From assembly GCF_932526225.1 (NCBI RefSeq), contig NC_064039.1, positions 2,927,001-2,991,000 of the forward strand: a DNA stretch of 64,000 nt, in the 5' to 3' direction. The position numbers and the translations under genes are program-made. Each line of letters opens with the position of its first letter. Positions within the stretch are counted from its first letter, which is position 1. The stretch is from Nematostella vectensis (taxonomy: Eukaryota > Cnidaria > Anthozoa > Actiniaria > Edwardsiidae). Shown one piece after another: positions 47,701-58,521 of the stretch. Below the pieces are notes generated by a model. It had not been told where the DNA came from. It searched no databases and saw nothing but the letters and a program-made list of their open reading frames with translations.

Positions 47701-50700
47701 AACCGCTCATTGTGGAAACTAACCAATAGGGGACTTGCGCTAAGAGATCACGTGACCTTTTTGGGTGGCAAATTCAAAACAAAATGATCAAACAAAAAAA
47801 TCAGACAATCAATCATAACTGCGCCCGTCACACCAGAGAAAGAAGAAGAAATAAAATCTTCAAATGAAACTAAACCCTTTATGAAAAAAAGAGATCTTTT
47901 TTTTCCGTAAGCGTTGAATAAGTTGCTTTTTTGCTGTTATTTTGCCACCAAAAGGCTGAGCGCGCGCTAGTTTGCCACCCAAACAGTCACGTGATCTCTT
48001 AGCGCAAGTCCCCATTAGCGTTTGACTTAAAAGCCCTGGCTAGACAAGAGCTTGCGACAACTTGCGTTTCGTCTGGCATTAACTTGGGTTGACATGCATA
48101 TGTCGAATTCGCTTTCTCCTAACCATATGGATCCTAAATTGTCTTTTGTAGGATCCATGACCCAACGCGATAGGCAACTTGCGCTAAGAAATCACGTGAC
48201 GTTTAGGGTGACAAACTCGCGCGCGCTCCCGGCTTTTGGCGGGAAAATAACAACAGTGAAAAGAAACTTATTCAGTGCTTACGAATTATCCTTCAAGAGC
48301 TTATTTGAATTGAAAGATTTCATGTTTTCGTCGCTGTTTGTTGTATCGGCAGCAGCCACTTCTCTGTTTATTACTTTCCCCGTCACGGTCACGTCCTTTT
48401 TTTCTTGGTCACGGGAAGGGCTTAATGGTGGCCCAACAATGTCAATTTCTTGTTTTCTCACCGAAGGCGTCTCACCGCAATTTGGGCCGAATCTTAGGCT
48501 GGATTGATCAGTACATCGAAGAAGCTTTATTGAAGGTAATACATCACACTGGGCGGAAACATGTGAGTAAGAAGATGTGACAGGCAAATTAATCTGACCA
48601 CAACCTGGGAACACCTCAGAAACTTAGGTGTTCCCAGGAACAACGTATTAGGGAAACATTGCTTTAGAACCTAGCTATTTTAAACGTTACGCGCATGTTA
48701 AATTTCTCCACCAAACATTACCACGCGAAACGGCATGTGGTTCCCGGAGATTTTCCAACGCCCTTTGAAATCAAACATTGTGTTCAGTTCTTGTGAGTTT
48801 CTAAGAAATATTGTGTAACTTCTCCTTTGTTATTTTGCTTATGACATGGCCTGGTTAAAAGTACCAATTCATCATGAAAGTAGTATTTTCTCTCTGAATA
48901 AATAAGCTTCAACTTGTGTTTATGTTTCCGCAGATAAGACAGGATGTAGGGAATTGTAGTCCAATACGAACTATCTACGATGCCAACCTTTCCGCAGCTT
49001 GTGAATATCTACTGAGTGCTTTGGTAGGTTGTCATTTGCTTTGTTGTTAGTTCTCTATCCGTTCTTATTCTGCTTAAATAATGACGCGTTTACAAAAAAA
49101 TAAACATGTATAGCTTACAAAGAGGTGGAAAAGGGCGCATACTTGTCGTCCGCATTCAAATTGAACCGAACCGTTTAGTTTATGTTGTAACACTAATCTA
49201 GTAATCGAATACTTTTGTACATCTTCTCTTGGTGCAACGTTGAAGCCTAAACTCTAAAGGGAATTCTGTGTAACTCTTTGACTTGAAAAAAGATCAACTT
49301 GTCTACTATAGATAATTGCATTGCTATTCGTTTTTTCCCCAGAATGCATTATGGCTGTCACTAGGAACCATCGCTTTGTTCTTGGTATTAACCATCATCC
49401 TATGCGTGCGTCTCGCTAAGCATTACCGTCGTGCTGAGCGGTCGTCGTCGAGTGCGAAAGCTACTATTTATGGCATCCCTTTGACGCTCTTCACCAGTTC
49501 CTCACGTTCGAGTAGCCGCAAGGCCGTCACGTCGTGGTAAGTGCATCAACAGCTGAGACCACTGGTAGCCCATGCAAGCCCTCATTTGAGGGTGAGAGAA
49601 ACAGGTGTGGAAATTGTGAAAGTGTTTACTTTGATTCCCAGCACTTCCCAGGTGCGTACCTGCCCTAAAGTCAGTTAAATTAAAGTTTAAGCAGATAAAT
49701 ATACCAAAATGCACCTGAAAAAACAGATATCGACTTTCTATGGCAACTTTGCTGTGGCTACCGTTTTGACCAGACCCAGGTCGTGCGCTTCTCTTGTGAC
49801 GAAGTGTTTGTGTTTGCAAAATGGTTAAATTAAAAACACAACGATAGAACGATAGTGTAGCTTTAGCCAAGTCAACTTGACTATCGTACTTCGCCGTTAT
49901 TCCCGCTTGCTTGGCGTGTCCGTTACAGAAAGATACTCAAAATCCAGCAGTCAGTACAAATTTCCCTCGGGTTATCCACCTTCGTGGATAAAAATCCACC
50001 AGTCACCTTTCAGAGGGAAGCCCCCCCTCGCATTCCAGCCCCTATATTGTCTCCAATCCGAAGCAGGCACTTTTTACATTCTCGACCAATAATAAACAAT
50101 TATCGTGATGACGTCACTTCCGCCTCTTGAAACCATTCCCTCGTTCTACCAATCGGAAGCCACCTTAATTGTCTTGTGCATTCTCCACCAATCAGAACAG
50201 TAATTTTACCTTATATCCCCGACCAATCGGAAACAATTTTTTTATGACGTTACTTCCGCCCCCTTGAATAGGTAACACTTACTATTCCCAGAGCTAGGGA
50301 TACCTGTGCTATGACGAAATTCAATTCACTAGTACGCAAACTTCATAATCGGAGACCCAGTAACAGTAAAGGACCTAGAGTTTCCGTAGATGCTCAAGAG
50401 CAAATGCGTAAGAGCACGCGCAAATTTAACATAAGTGGGAACCAGTCAAACGCATCACAGTATAAGAAATTGAAAAAGAAAATCAGTAGACAACGGAGCA
50501 CGCGCAAAGAGTAATAAGCATAAGGCTGCAAGAGCAAGGAGGGGTTTTCGCAGGTGTTTCTGGCAGTGGTCCTGCGCTTGCAAAGCAGGATAAACAAGCA
50601 TCAGTTATGCCTAGTGCACACTAGCGACAGTTCGACATAACGACATGGGCGCGCGCAATCTTATCATCGACATAACGACATAGACATAACGACATAAAAG

Positions 50701-50983
50701 AAAAAACATGTTTTTTCCTTTTATGTGATGTCCATGTCGTTATGTCGGGCTAAACATAGTGCGCGCGCCCATGTCGTTATGTTGTTATGTTACTAGTGTG
50801 CGCTAGGCATTACTAGCGCTTGTTTCACCGAGGAAATTAATTTCTCATTGCGCTTGCGTCCTGAGGAAAGGTAATTCAAGCGAAAAATTGTTTACTGATG
50901 CATTGCTTACATTTGGTTGCAGGAAAAAAGTGAACAAGAACTCTCCTGTGCCCTTCAACCTGCACACCATGAGATGGGTATAG
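32760..50983 (+). CDS. prom1: Prominin (CD133-like) pentaspan membrane glycoprotein, complete 23-exon model
   Basis: Exons: 32760-33003, 35134-35189, 35869-36077, 39035-39222, 39762-39851, 40435-40652 (or from 40402), 41042-41116, 41312-41375, 41917-41993, 42206-42294, 42867-43019, 43301-43424, 45634-45728, 46076-46160, 46430-46576, 46918-47004, 47177-47260, 47341-47394, 47572-47652, 48467-48535, 48934-49023, 49343-49536, 50923-50983. All phases agree, giving about 877 residues (human prominin-1 has 865). Signal peptide MRLAVLFVVALCGIVP; TM1 about 107-131 followed by the Cys-rich FCCCRYFGRCGGK; TM2 about 160-180; TM3 and TM4 about 438-462 and 488-512; TM5 about 794-815; short tail. Two large N-glycosylated extracellular loops. 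Prominins bind cholesterol and mark microvilli and cilia. Paralogue number is not resolved, so the symbol is approximate. Confidence 0.93.
33510..34152. mobile_element. Foldback element in prominin intron 1
   Basis: Arms of about 230 bp (33510-33737 and 33919-34152) are inverted copies: CTTCCGGTAAAGGAGG on the left mirrors CCTCCTTTACCGGAAG on the right, and CAAATGCTCGGCAC mirrors GCCGAGCATTTGC. No ORF; the short central spacer holds a further partial copy. Confidence 0.8.
34351..34713. mobile_element. Second foldback element in prominin intron 1
   Basis: The left arm begins GCAAAAAATGGCAAAATTAA; the right arm ends TTTGCCATTTTTTGC. Inner parts also mirror (TTTTTGGTAGATAATCC / GGATTATCTACCAAAAA). 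Unrelated in sequence to the foldback at 33510-34152. Confidence 0.75.
36078..38536. repeat. Minisatellite, 30-bp unit, ~82 copies, filling the 5' part of prominin intron 3
   Basis: The unit is GTAAGTAATCATGTCACTCA plus AGTGACAGTC. The first unit starts exactly at the splice donor of exon 3 and reads GTGAGT; nearly all others carry GTAAGT or GTAGGT at that position. Each unit holds the inverted arms GTCACT / AGTGAC around CA. A 180-bp (six-unit) block is repeated at 36961 and 37141. One unit near 38381 lost a base, breaking the spurious long ORFs. Both strands are open, giving false ORFs of 837 and 770 codons. Confidence 0.97.
38690..38830. repeat. CAA/CGA-rich low-complexity tract
   Basis: Imperfect CAA, CGA and GCA triplets in prominin intron 3, with no splice or coding evidence. 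Confidence 0.8.
39910..40066. mobile_element. MITE family with TAGCCTCCTCC ends, copy 3
   Basis: Begins TAGCCTCCTCC and ends GCCTGCGGGGGAGGCTA; the interior GGGGTTCCTGTGGCGAATC matches the other two copies but is otherwise divergent. It lies in prominin intron 5, 58 bp after the donor. Confidence 0.65.
42594..42720. mobile_element. MITE with GGCGTAGCCAG ends, copy 2
   Basis: Inverted ends CAGCGGCGTAGCCAGG and CCTGGCTACGCCCCTG; about 127 bp, in prominin intron 10. The body is closely similar to 1093-1249. Confidence 0.85.
43462..45228. repeat. Minisatellite, 45-bp unit, ~39 copies, in prominin intron 12
   Basis: The unit is GAGGGGTAGACCCCGTGCGC, CTGGAGAGGAGGATGGGGTA and ATGAT. It starts about 37 nt after the exon 12 donor at 43425. 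Variant patterns (ATTGGG, TATACC, GTTGAGGAG) repeat with a 720-bp (16-unit) offset, so positions 43801-44280 and 44521-45000 are almost identical. 45 is divisible by three and the unit lacks stops in several frames, giving false ORFs of 595-663 codons. Confidence 0.97.
46703..46858. repeat. 78-bp tandem duplication in prominin intron 15
   Basis: CGTTTATGCACGTTGACAGA begins at 46703 and again at 46781; the copies differ by a 4-bp indel and a few substitutions. Confidence 0.85.
47729..48012. mobile_element. MITE in prominin intron 19 (GGGGACTTGCGCTAAGAG ends)
   Basis: The left end GGGGACTTGCGCTAAGAGAT and the right end ATCTCTTAGCGCAAGTCCCC are perfect inverted copies; similarity continues through CACGTGA and GGGTGGCAAA. 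About 284 bp, no ORF. A third, single end of the same family starts near 48174. Confidence 0.88.
48174..48250. mobile_element. Related solo MITE end
   Basis: CAACTTGCGCTAAGAAATCA followed by CGTGACGTTTAGGGTGACAA matches the left end of the element at 47729, and GCGCGCGCT plus TTTTGGCGGGAA resembles its interior. No matching right end was found. Confidence 0.55.
50050..50275 (+). promoter_or_regulatory. CCAAT/CRE/ETS-like cluster inside prominin intron 22
   Basis: Five CCAAT-type motifs (CTCCAATCCGAA, GACCAATAAT, ACCAATCGGAAG, ACCAATCAGAAC, ACCAATCGGAAAC) occur within 190 bp, with TGATGACGTCACTTCCGCC near 50107 and the related ATGACGTTACTTCCGCCCC near 50253. Such a combination is typical of promoters in animals. 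It could drive an internal transcript, or it could be a degenerate repeat array. Confidence 0.4.
50311..50514 (+). CDS. Small basic ORF (67 aa) after the promoter-like cluster
   Basis: Starts ATG at 50311 and ends TAA; rich in Lys, Arg, Ser and Gln (e.g. KKLKKKISRQRSTRKE at the C-terminus). No recognised family. It lies wholly within prominin intron 22 on the same strand. The only support is its position just downstream of the CCAAT/CRE cluster; it may well be a chance ORF. Confidence 0.2.
   Translation: MTKFNSLVRKLHNRRPSNSKGPRVSVDAQEQMRKSTRKFNISGNQSNASQYKKLKKKISRQRSTRKE
50607..50810. mobile_element. Palindromic MITE in prominin intron 22
   Basis: ATGCCTAGTGCACACTAG on the left mirrors CTAGTGTGCGCTAGGCAT on the right; ACATAACGACATGGGCGCGC mirrors GCGCGCCCATGTCGTTATGT. 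The element is nearly a single hairpin with a central AAAAAACATGTTTTTT palindrome. No ORF. Confidence 0.85.
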
Positions 50984-51574
50984 CGCTAGGTAAAACATTT
51001 TGCCACTTGCAATCTATTTTCCTTTTTACAATTATCTAATTCGTACTTTGGTGATCTTGACTTTTTTGTGCCCATTTATAACATTCAATTTAAAGGTGGC
51101 ATGCTTTGAAATGTATCATTTAAATAACCTCATTCACATACATGCTCAAAACTAAACTATCTTAACTATTTATTATTCCTATTGAAAATAGGGTATTTGT
51201 AAATATGACAACAAAAAGTTTTTATATTTATCTGTGTTTCTAAAAAAAAATATTTTAGGGAGAAAGTACACTTCTACTAGCTAGTTTTTTTCCTTTTCCT
51301 TTTCCTTTTCAATTATTTTTATTTTACCTTTATATGGGAATTAAAAGAATATTCCTCGACGAATCTGATTGTGTATTGTATTTATGCCGGATTATCACGC
51401 AGCACCTCAAAAGCTCCTTTTACACGGTACTGGTCGAAATCTGCACCATTCATTAAATGGAATGGCTACACGTTCTGATAAAATTGGATCAAGCTGACCG
51501 GATGCAAAAAAAGATACGAGTAGCTGTAGGAAAACCCGTGTAAACTGTGCGGGAGATTCGAACAGTCACGTGTA
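50984..51574. other. Region downstream of the prominin stop codon
   Basis: AT-rich, probably the prominin 3' UTR at first; contains a TTTTCC microsatellite near 51289-51312. No exon seen. Confidence 0.5.
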
Positions 51575-52317
51575 AGGGAGCGGTCATTTATTTCTGGGGA
51601 GGGGGGGGCGGCAAATATGTAGGGGGACTATGTTTTTTTAGGGGGGTCACATTTTTTGGGCGCCGAATTTAAGCCTGTTTTAATATAATAATGAGCAAGA
51701 GAGTCATTGTTCAAATGTAAATTTTTAGTTCAAAATGTTTCCTACTATTGTATATCTAGTTCCATATTGTTCAAGTACAAATCTTTTCTTTATATAAATA
51801 AATTTTGAGAATCCCTCTCATGGTTGACAGACAATAAAACTGCCCGTTCTTATCAGTTGAACAAAACGAATACTTTAAAATGTTGCGAAAACTAGAATGT
51901 CTTTGTTAATGTCATTGACGACGTAGTCGTTATCTAGCAACACCGGTATTTGTTGTTTATCTCTGTGCCACTAGGGAAAGTGAAGATTCATACTTAAATT
52001 AAATAGGACAAAATTGCCATGCTAGCTGATCTATATTTTAGTAAAGGTTATATTCAGTTACACTCAGTATGCATATCAAGTCTCTGTGGTTTTAAAGAAA
52101 TATAATTATTAAATATGAAAATGTGGAGGTGGTTGCGGTGGTGGTGGTGGGGGGGTGTGCAAATTTTTGGGCGCCCGGTCTAGGGGGAGGGGGGGGGGGT
52201 CAGGATTTTGGGGCTTGGATTTGAGGGGAGGGGGGGGGCAAATTTTTTTAGCCCGGGGTTTTGCAAAAATGCCGGCCTACCCCCCCCCCCCCCCCAGTAA
52301 TTAATGACCGCTCCCTA
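51575..52317. mobile_element. TIR element with AGGGAGCGGTCATT ends
   Basis: The left end AGGGAGCGGTCATTTATT, then CTGGGG and a G-run, is inverted at the right end (a C-run, then CAGTAATTAATGACCGCTCCCT). About 743 bp, no ORF, with several internal G-runs between 52130 and 52250. It sits between the convergent 3' ends of prominin and the membrane-protein gene. Confidence 0.8.
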
Positions 52318-52610
52318 AACACTGCCGATTTCGATACGAAATTTTTAGCTTCGTCTAAGCTGGGCCTGTCAGCGGTTGGCACGGCAGTTGGGCATCTCTG
52401 GCTATTAAAGCTTATAAAGTTGTTCTAGATTTATCTTTGTCATTCCCATTAGAATGACAGCTAAACCCTCAAACAATGTGTTAATCATTGTATGGCTACT
52501 AGTAGGCTCACCTGACTACACTGCCTGTCATCCGTTGATCAATTCATTTAGCTTTCCCTATGTACACGAACTTTGAAGAGCGAAGAAGACCCGTAGATAT
52601 TCATGCTTGT

Positions 52611-55600
52611 TTAGTAATGGGCAGAGTGCGCCCGCGCTAAAACATTATTGACCAGCTGCATGGCCTCGTCCTCAGTCCTCCGTAGTGTGACCTCCAGCTC
52701 GTGCCCTGAGACTGAGAGGAGACTGGTTCCTAGTTGAGGATCTTCCCTATTCTCGAGCGCGGAGGAATCTCGATGCAGCTTCTCTTCAAATGACCCGACG
52801 TTGAATTTATCAACAGCTACAGCTTTGTCGCTAGAATGCTCTGTGCCGTTACCGGGCACAACAAAATATGAATCAAATGAACTGGATAGTTTGCAAAGCG
52901 ACAGAGCATCAGCATTTGTGTTAACCTGCTCAACATTACAACCATGTCCTGGTAATCCATACCACATCGCGGGCTCAAATACTTGCACGGGCGGCAGAGC
53001 TGACATCTCCATGCTCGTCATCTCACTAGACATATACACGGGGTTGCTGTAATCGGATGACCGCTTTTCTGTCATGCGACTATGTGGAGAAACTGGGTTA
53101 CCAATACCCGTAAGGTGACGTCCATATTTGGAATGAACCTCGTGGCCTGGGCCTCGTGACGACGGAGGGAAGCCCTGAGGGTCACACCAAGTACTTGACA
53201 CGTGTTTGCACGTGTGCGTCACGTGTTCACACATACCCCATTCACGTGATGCATGTGGGGAGTACGGTGATGAAGGCGTACCTCTCGTGACGTCATCTTC
53301 TAAGAAAAAGAAAGAAAACTTACGAAAGAAAAATTCACAGAATACACATGTAAAAACAACCTACTTTTGATTGTAGTATCCTGTGTCTTCCAGCGCGTCT
53401 TTCTGGACAGAATTTTTCTTCTGTGAACAGAATAAAGAAAATACTGCTAAGGTGCACGTTTGTCTATGTCGTTACGGCATGCCTGTTCTAAGGCAAAGCA
53501 GAATGTCTCGTGTTTTGACGTCCGTCATCGAAAATCAGAACGCGCGAAAAATAGACGTTGCGCGCGCCAACCTGTTACCGGCGTCAGGTATGACATGTCA
53601 CTTTATAGGTATTGTCCCATGATTGTGTGATCATTGGCGAAACGCGCTCACGTGACCGTAGCATGCTAATGCGTTTAACGATCAAGTGGTTCGTTGGTTG
53701 CTTACAGAGAGTCTTCACTTGGCTTCTTGGTTTCTCTCCAACTACTCAAACGAATGATTCGTTGTCTTGATTTCTTTCGGTCCTTTTCAGCTTCCAACTA
53801 AAACAAAATACGCACAGTTTTACTGTTAATCTCACCAATTCTCGTCTGTGGACACTCACGTAAAAGTGGGGATAGGTCTGCGGATTTTAGGGTTCTACAC
53901 CTTTTTAAATCCTCGAAAATGACCGCTTACGAGGGAGCTTAATGTACATCGTACCTTTGCAATCATTCGCATGTGTGGAGTGACGTCATCATCAACGTCA
54001 TCTTCTACGTCACGCTCAAACGTGAGTGGAGTGATGATCGGGGGCAATGTCTTGTTACACACCCTCGCCTGTTTTTCCACAACAGCAGCAGAATGGGTCA
54101 TCTGCGGTCAGACAAAAAATGTCAGGTAAGGTAATCTATCTTTTGAAAGTATAAAGTATCTTCGAAACCAATTATCTGAATAAAACAATTCCCAAAGTTA
54201 TTCTTACCATGTTTTGAAGTACTTGGCTTTGAGATGTCCAATCATTGCTTGTTTGTTGTTTGTCTGTCTCGTCTAGTTCTTGTAAAGGCAATAAAATTGG
54301 GTCCACGCAAGTCTCGGATTTTTTGTCTGACCCTTGTTCTTCTGTTGTCCTGATCAAGACACTTTTATCAGTTTCTTGTTTCATTGTTGTTTTCTCCAGG
54401 CCTTGTGTCGGCGAAAGGGAGTGGTTCACTTGATCCATTGTGGTGTTCGGTCCTAGAGATGGTAGAGGGGAGTGGTTCACTTGATCCATTTTGGTGCTCG
54501 GTCCTAGAGATGGTAGAGGGAAGTGGTTCACTTGATCCATTTTGGTGCTCGGTCCTAGAGATGGTAGAGGGGAGTGGTTCAATCCCCTACTTCTATTGAT
54601 CCGCTTGTTTCTCGAGTCCGTGTGTCCCCTTATAAGGATCGCTGGGGACGCACGTGACCTTGGAAGTAAACCGTCCTCGGAATTGTCTCCAGTACTGAAA
54701 ACAAAACTGAAATTACCCTTGATGAAACCCTTGTATTTGGGCAAGAAATGCCCCAAATCATTCTTCAATTTGTTAAACAAGCATCTCTCTATATTTGTGT
54801 ACTTGATCACTAGCTAGTTAAAGGCAGGGTCTGAAAACAAATATTTAACAGAGTCGAATACCAGTAGTGGTTCTTTTCCGGAGAGAATACATTTTTAGTA
54901 AGTCCTTTGCCATCCTTTCACAAGATGTAGCCAAAGAGAGGGGGGTGGTCCTTTTCAGGACATGCGTTAGGATGGGAAACACCTCAAATGATTTTTTTTT
55001 AAACTATATATATATATAGCGCAAATTTACACCACGAGACATGTTAAAGGGAACCTTTTTCTCCAAAGGCCGGTTCCTACCGTTCAAATGTATTGGTCCT
55101 GCAATTGTTGACGAAGTTCTTGGATCTCTCTTTTTGCGATGATTTAGACTGAAAGAAAACTCAGTTACGATATGTACTGTTATCTCGTCCAGGGATAGGA
55201 TATGTATGTATATCCCGCCCTCTCTTCCTGATCCAGACGCATCCACAGGTCAAAACAGGAAACACTCATTGCGAATATATAATTGTGATTGTTTTTTCGT
55301 TATGTTTTTGTTTTGGTACTGTAAGTGCAACATGATACACAATGTTGTGCAAATATCTTCTAAGTGTGAACAACACACACGCGTGTCCAGAGGGAGGGGG
55401 GTCCAAGGGGTCCGGGCCCCACCCTGCCCATGTAGAGATATGAGTTCCACTCTCTTCGTTCGTAGTTAAGAAGACGGCTAGCTTTAGGTGTGTTGAAAGA
55501 GAAACTTTCGAGATCGGTCTAGTTACCTGTTACCAGAGCTAAGGATGCCGATTTTTACTAAATCGATCCATGGTTAGTGATTTACTACTCTGGACCCCAC

Positions 55601-57232
55601 CCTAAGGTTTTTTTAGAAACTGCATCCTAGCAACATTGTACATTATTCATGGTCCAAGCAATACCGCGCGTCTTATCCAGCACCTTATCCACCGTATGCT
55701 ACCTCCTCACCTTGTTTGTTCCTCGCCGCATGATCCCACTTTGGTCCCTCTTTGGTTTACAACTACAGCAGCAAGACATGTTCACCAGGAGGCAGGGCAG
55801 ACTTATCAGAAACAGTATGGGGACGGCCACGGCTACTACCAAGATGTGTGTTGACAGGGAAACGGTGGGGGTAGGGGTAGGGGTGACCGTGGGGGTGGGG
55901 GTGATCGTAGGGGTGCTGGATAGAAGAGTCCACACAGGGTATGGAGCTTTGATGACAACGTATCCCATGATTCCTTTTATCTCATTCTCCGAGAGAGCTC
56001 CAAGTACTCTGACAATATCTGATGCATGTAGTGCCAGTCCGTCGCGGTACACTTGGAATCTGATTTGTAGTAAGTCACTGTGATTGGTTGGGACTCGTAG
56101 GTAGGACAGAATCTGAAATATGACAGCAGGAGAGTTACTCTCAAATTTTAATTCCTTGGCATGAGTTTGCGAAATTTTAAAATTTAAGTCTATATATACA
56201 ATATACTCAAAGACTTTGAATATTTCGCATTGAACGACGAAAGCCTGTAGGTGGGTTCGTCGATAGAATATGAAGTGACAGTGGGCTCACCTTTGCCTGG
56301 ATCTCCTCTACTGCTCTCCCCTGTCGGCGAGTTCGACCCACTTTGCCGCTGTCGTCTGTGTTGATCGCGTTATCCGACATATCTGATCTTCGACGACGTG
56401 ACAACAACCCAGACCCTCGCATATACCACTTGACAAGACTAGCCTCCAGCTTATCGCGAGAGACAGCATCCTCTTTGTCAGGCATTAGAATCTCCATAGC
56501 AACAAGCGTCTCAAGGGGTTCCTGCGTCATTACGGGGGAGGTCATGGATGACACCTTTAGGGTCACAGGACTTTGTGAAAATATCGACCATGATAATGAT
56601 GATGATGATAATGATGGTGGCGGTGAATATGTGGCCGTACCCCTGATTGCCCAGGTTTTCAATCCCGCTGTTGTATCAATGGATTCTACGCTCCTCGTTT
56701 GTAGTGACAAACCATTGGGCAACGAATGGTAGTAGCTGTAAAGACTCAATGTAGCTGTTGGCCCGCCATTACTGTACGCGATCGCTGTGTCGTTAAGCTT
56801 GATTGTTTGTCTTGTGCTGTCTTTAGTTGAAACCTCAGGCGTCACAGCAAGTGTAGATCTGTCGAGCAAAGTCTTCTCAGTTCCGCTAAGGAGCGTAGCC
56901 GTTTCAAATTTGTCAAACGTTGTCGTATATATTGATTTGTCAATGACTGCACGAGTTACGCTGTAAGCTGTTGTCGTACTCGTTTTGTCGAGTAAAATAG
57001 TCGATCTGTGGATCATTGTCGCGTCACTCGACTTCTCGAGTACAGTTGCCATGACGACCGAAGTTGTCGGGTATATACCGAGCGGCACTGATGAATTCGT
57101 CATATCTTGGGGTGCTTGTTGCCATGATGACGTAACGGTGACTGACAGGTGTCGTGTTGTCGTGCTGATGACGTCATTTCTGGCCAAGGGTGTCATTTGG
57201 ATGATAAACAATAGCGAAAAAACCCGCATCAT
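52611..57232 (-). CDS. Single-pass membrane protein with Ser/Thr-rich ectodomain, complete 8-exon model
   Basis: Exons on the complement: 57232-56291, 56112-55711, 55148-55081, 54694-54208, 54101-53955, 53797-53706, 53420-53365, 53299-52611; all phases match, giving about 960 residues. Signal peptide MMRVFSLLFIIQM; Ser/Thr-rich mucin-like region to about residue 250; basic clusters LLSRRRRSDM and GRTRRQGR that could be furin sites; a SEA-like stretch to about 375 (ILSYLRVP, IRFQVYRDGLALHASDIVRV); a Thr-Pro linker; TM at about 402-425 (HILVVAVAVPILFLISLPCL) followed by CCCSC; and a ~535-residue cytoplasmic tail with a 17-residue tandem repeat and a basic segment (LEAEKDRKKSRQRIIRL). The layout recalls KIAA1549/UPF0606 proteins, but homology is not established. 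Likely a cell-surface protein of unknown function. Confidence 0.8.
54421..54590 (-). repeat. Coding 51-bp tandem repeat (17 aa) in the cytoplasmic tail
   Basis: GTGGTTCACTTGATCCATT recurs at 54421, 54472, 54523 and 54574, an exact 51-bp period, encoding LPSLGPSTKMDQVNH-type units. In frame, inside the exon 54694-54208. Confidence 0.95.
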
Positions 57233-57564
57233 CTCCGACACTGATCTACTTCTCCTGGAAGACGATTAAAGAACAGGTGCTCTTCGAATCAGCCACTTGG
57301 AAACCATCTAAATTAAAAATAATGATTGCGTAAAATAGAGAAAGCATGATGAACATCTATAAACAACACCTTGTTAGATCTTCTTTTCCCTGAGGGGTTT
57401 ATTTTTTCTAAGTGAGAACGCACTGGATTCCTTTTGCTGCTAGGTTCCCCTTTAGTTTAGAGCAAAAAATTTAGCCAATTTTTATCCACACCACTCCCAA
57501 AACTATAAAAATGAAATCCTGGAAACCCCGATATAAAGACAGTTTTTTAAATCCTCGGTAGAAA
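57233..57564. other. Upstream region of the membrane-protein gene
   Basis: No exon; expected 5' UTR/promoter of the minus-strand gene. Confidence 0.4.
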
Positions 57565-58521
57565 CCGCGGTGATCCTAGATACTAATCCCTCAGATACTA
57601 ATCAGATACTAAACAGATACTAAAAACGGTCAGGGGGGGTAAATAAAAATACCTATTTACCGAGTAAAATCAGCTAGAATCTATGAAAGGCATTATAATG
57701 GTTTCTTAAATTATTTACAGAAACTTCTGTAATTTGTGTGGATCCTAGACTAATGTCTGATAAGAATATTTTGCCGGCTTCTGGTTTAGGCGCTTGCAGA
57801 TTTCTATGCAATACACAAAGAAATAAATATAATATGCATTTTTAAAACGTTTCTATACCGATTAAGTCATTGCTAAGTTTTCTTTTTGGCGCCGATATAA
57901 TAAATGTTGTCTACGGTGAAGACCACACCCAACGGTGGAAGTCACGCTTGGATCACGCGCTTTGACGTCACGCTTGCTACATCAACTACAGTAACTGCTC
58001 TACATCGCACTTTTATGTAGAGTTAAATATAAACTGGACTCAAATTGACCGGAATAAGACCAGAATAAAATTAAATCATCCAAAAGAATGGATTTCTTTT
58101 TTTCTTTTGAGATCTGCATCATTTTTTGGGCCAGTTTCTGATCTGTTCAAACTAAAAAAAAAAAAAAAGAAAAGAAAGAAGAAAAATATTCCTACCTAGC
58201 TGCTATTTATACTAACAAATCCAAATTTGTTCCCCGGTATTTTTTATTCATTTGTTTATACTATGTGTATGTGTGCGATTGCCTTTTGAATATTTCACGC
58301 TAGTGATGACTGAAATAGAAATTTAGTTTAAATACGCTAAATAGCGGGAAAATCGCTGTTAAAAAATATGTTGACGTATTTCCAGCCGTACTCTCTAATT
58401 CTATGCAGAAAATAGGTTATTTTGAATATTTTTTGTTATCAACAATACCCCCCCCCTTGCTATTAGTTTCTGTTTAGTTTCTGTTTAGTATCTAAGAATT
58501 GTAGTATCTAGGATCACCGCG
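57565..58521. mobile_element. TIR element with CGCGGTGATCCTAGATACTA ends
   Basis: CGCGGTGATCCTAGATACTA at the left is perfectly inverted as TAGTATCTAGGATCACCGCG at the right. Sub-repeats CAGATACTAA (left) and CTGTTTAGTTT (right) lie inside the ends. TCGGTA occurs just outside both ends. About 957 bp, no ORF. Confidence 0.85.

Noticed and set aside
48052-48507. 151-codon plus-strand ORF
   Set aside because: Spans a MITE end and the acceptor of prominin exon 20 in a different frame.
56343-56732. 129-codon plus-strand ORF
   Set aside because: Antisense shadow of the first exon of the minus-strand membrane-protein gene.
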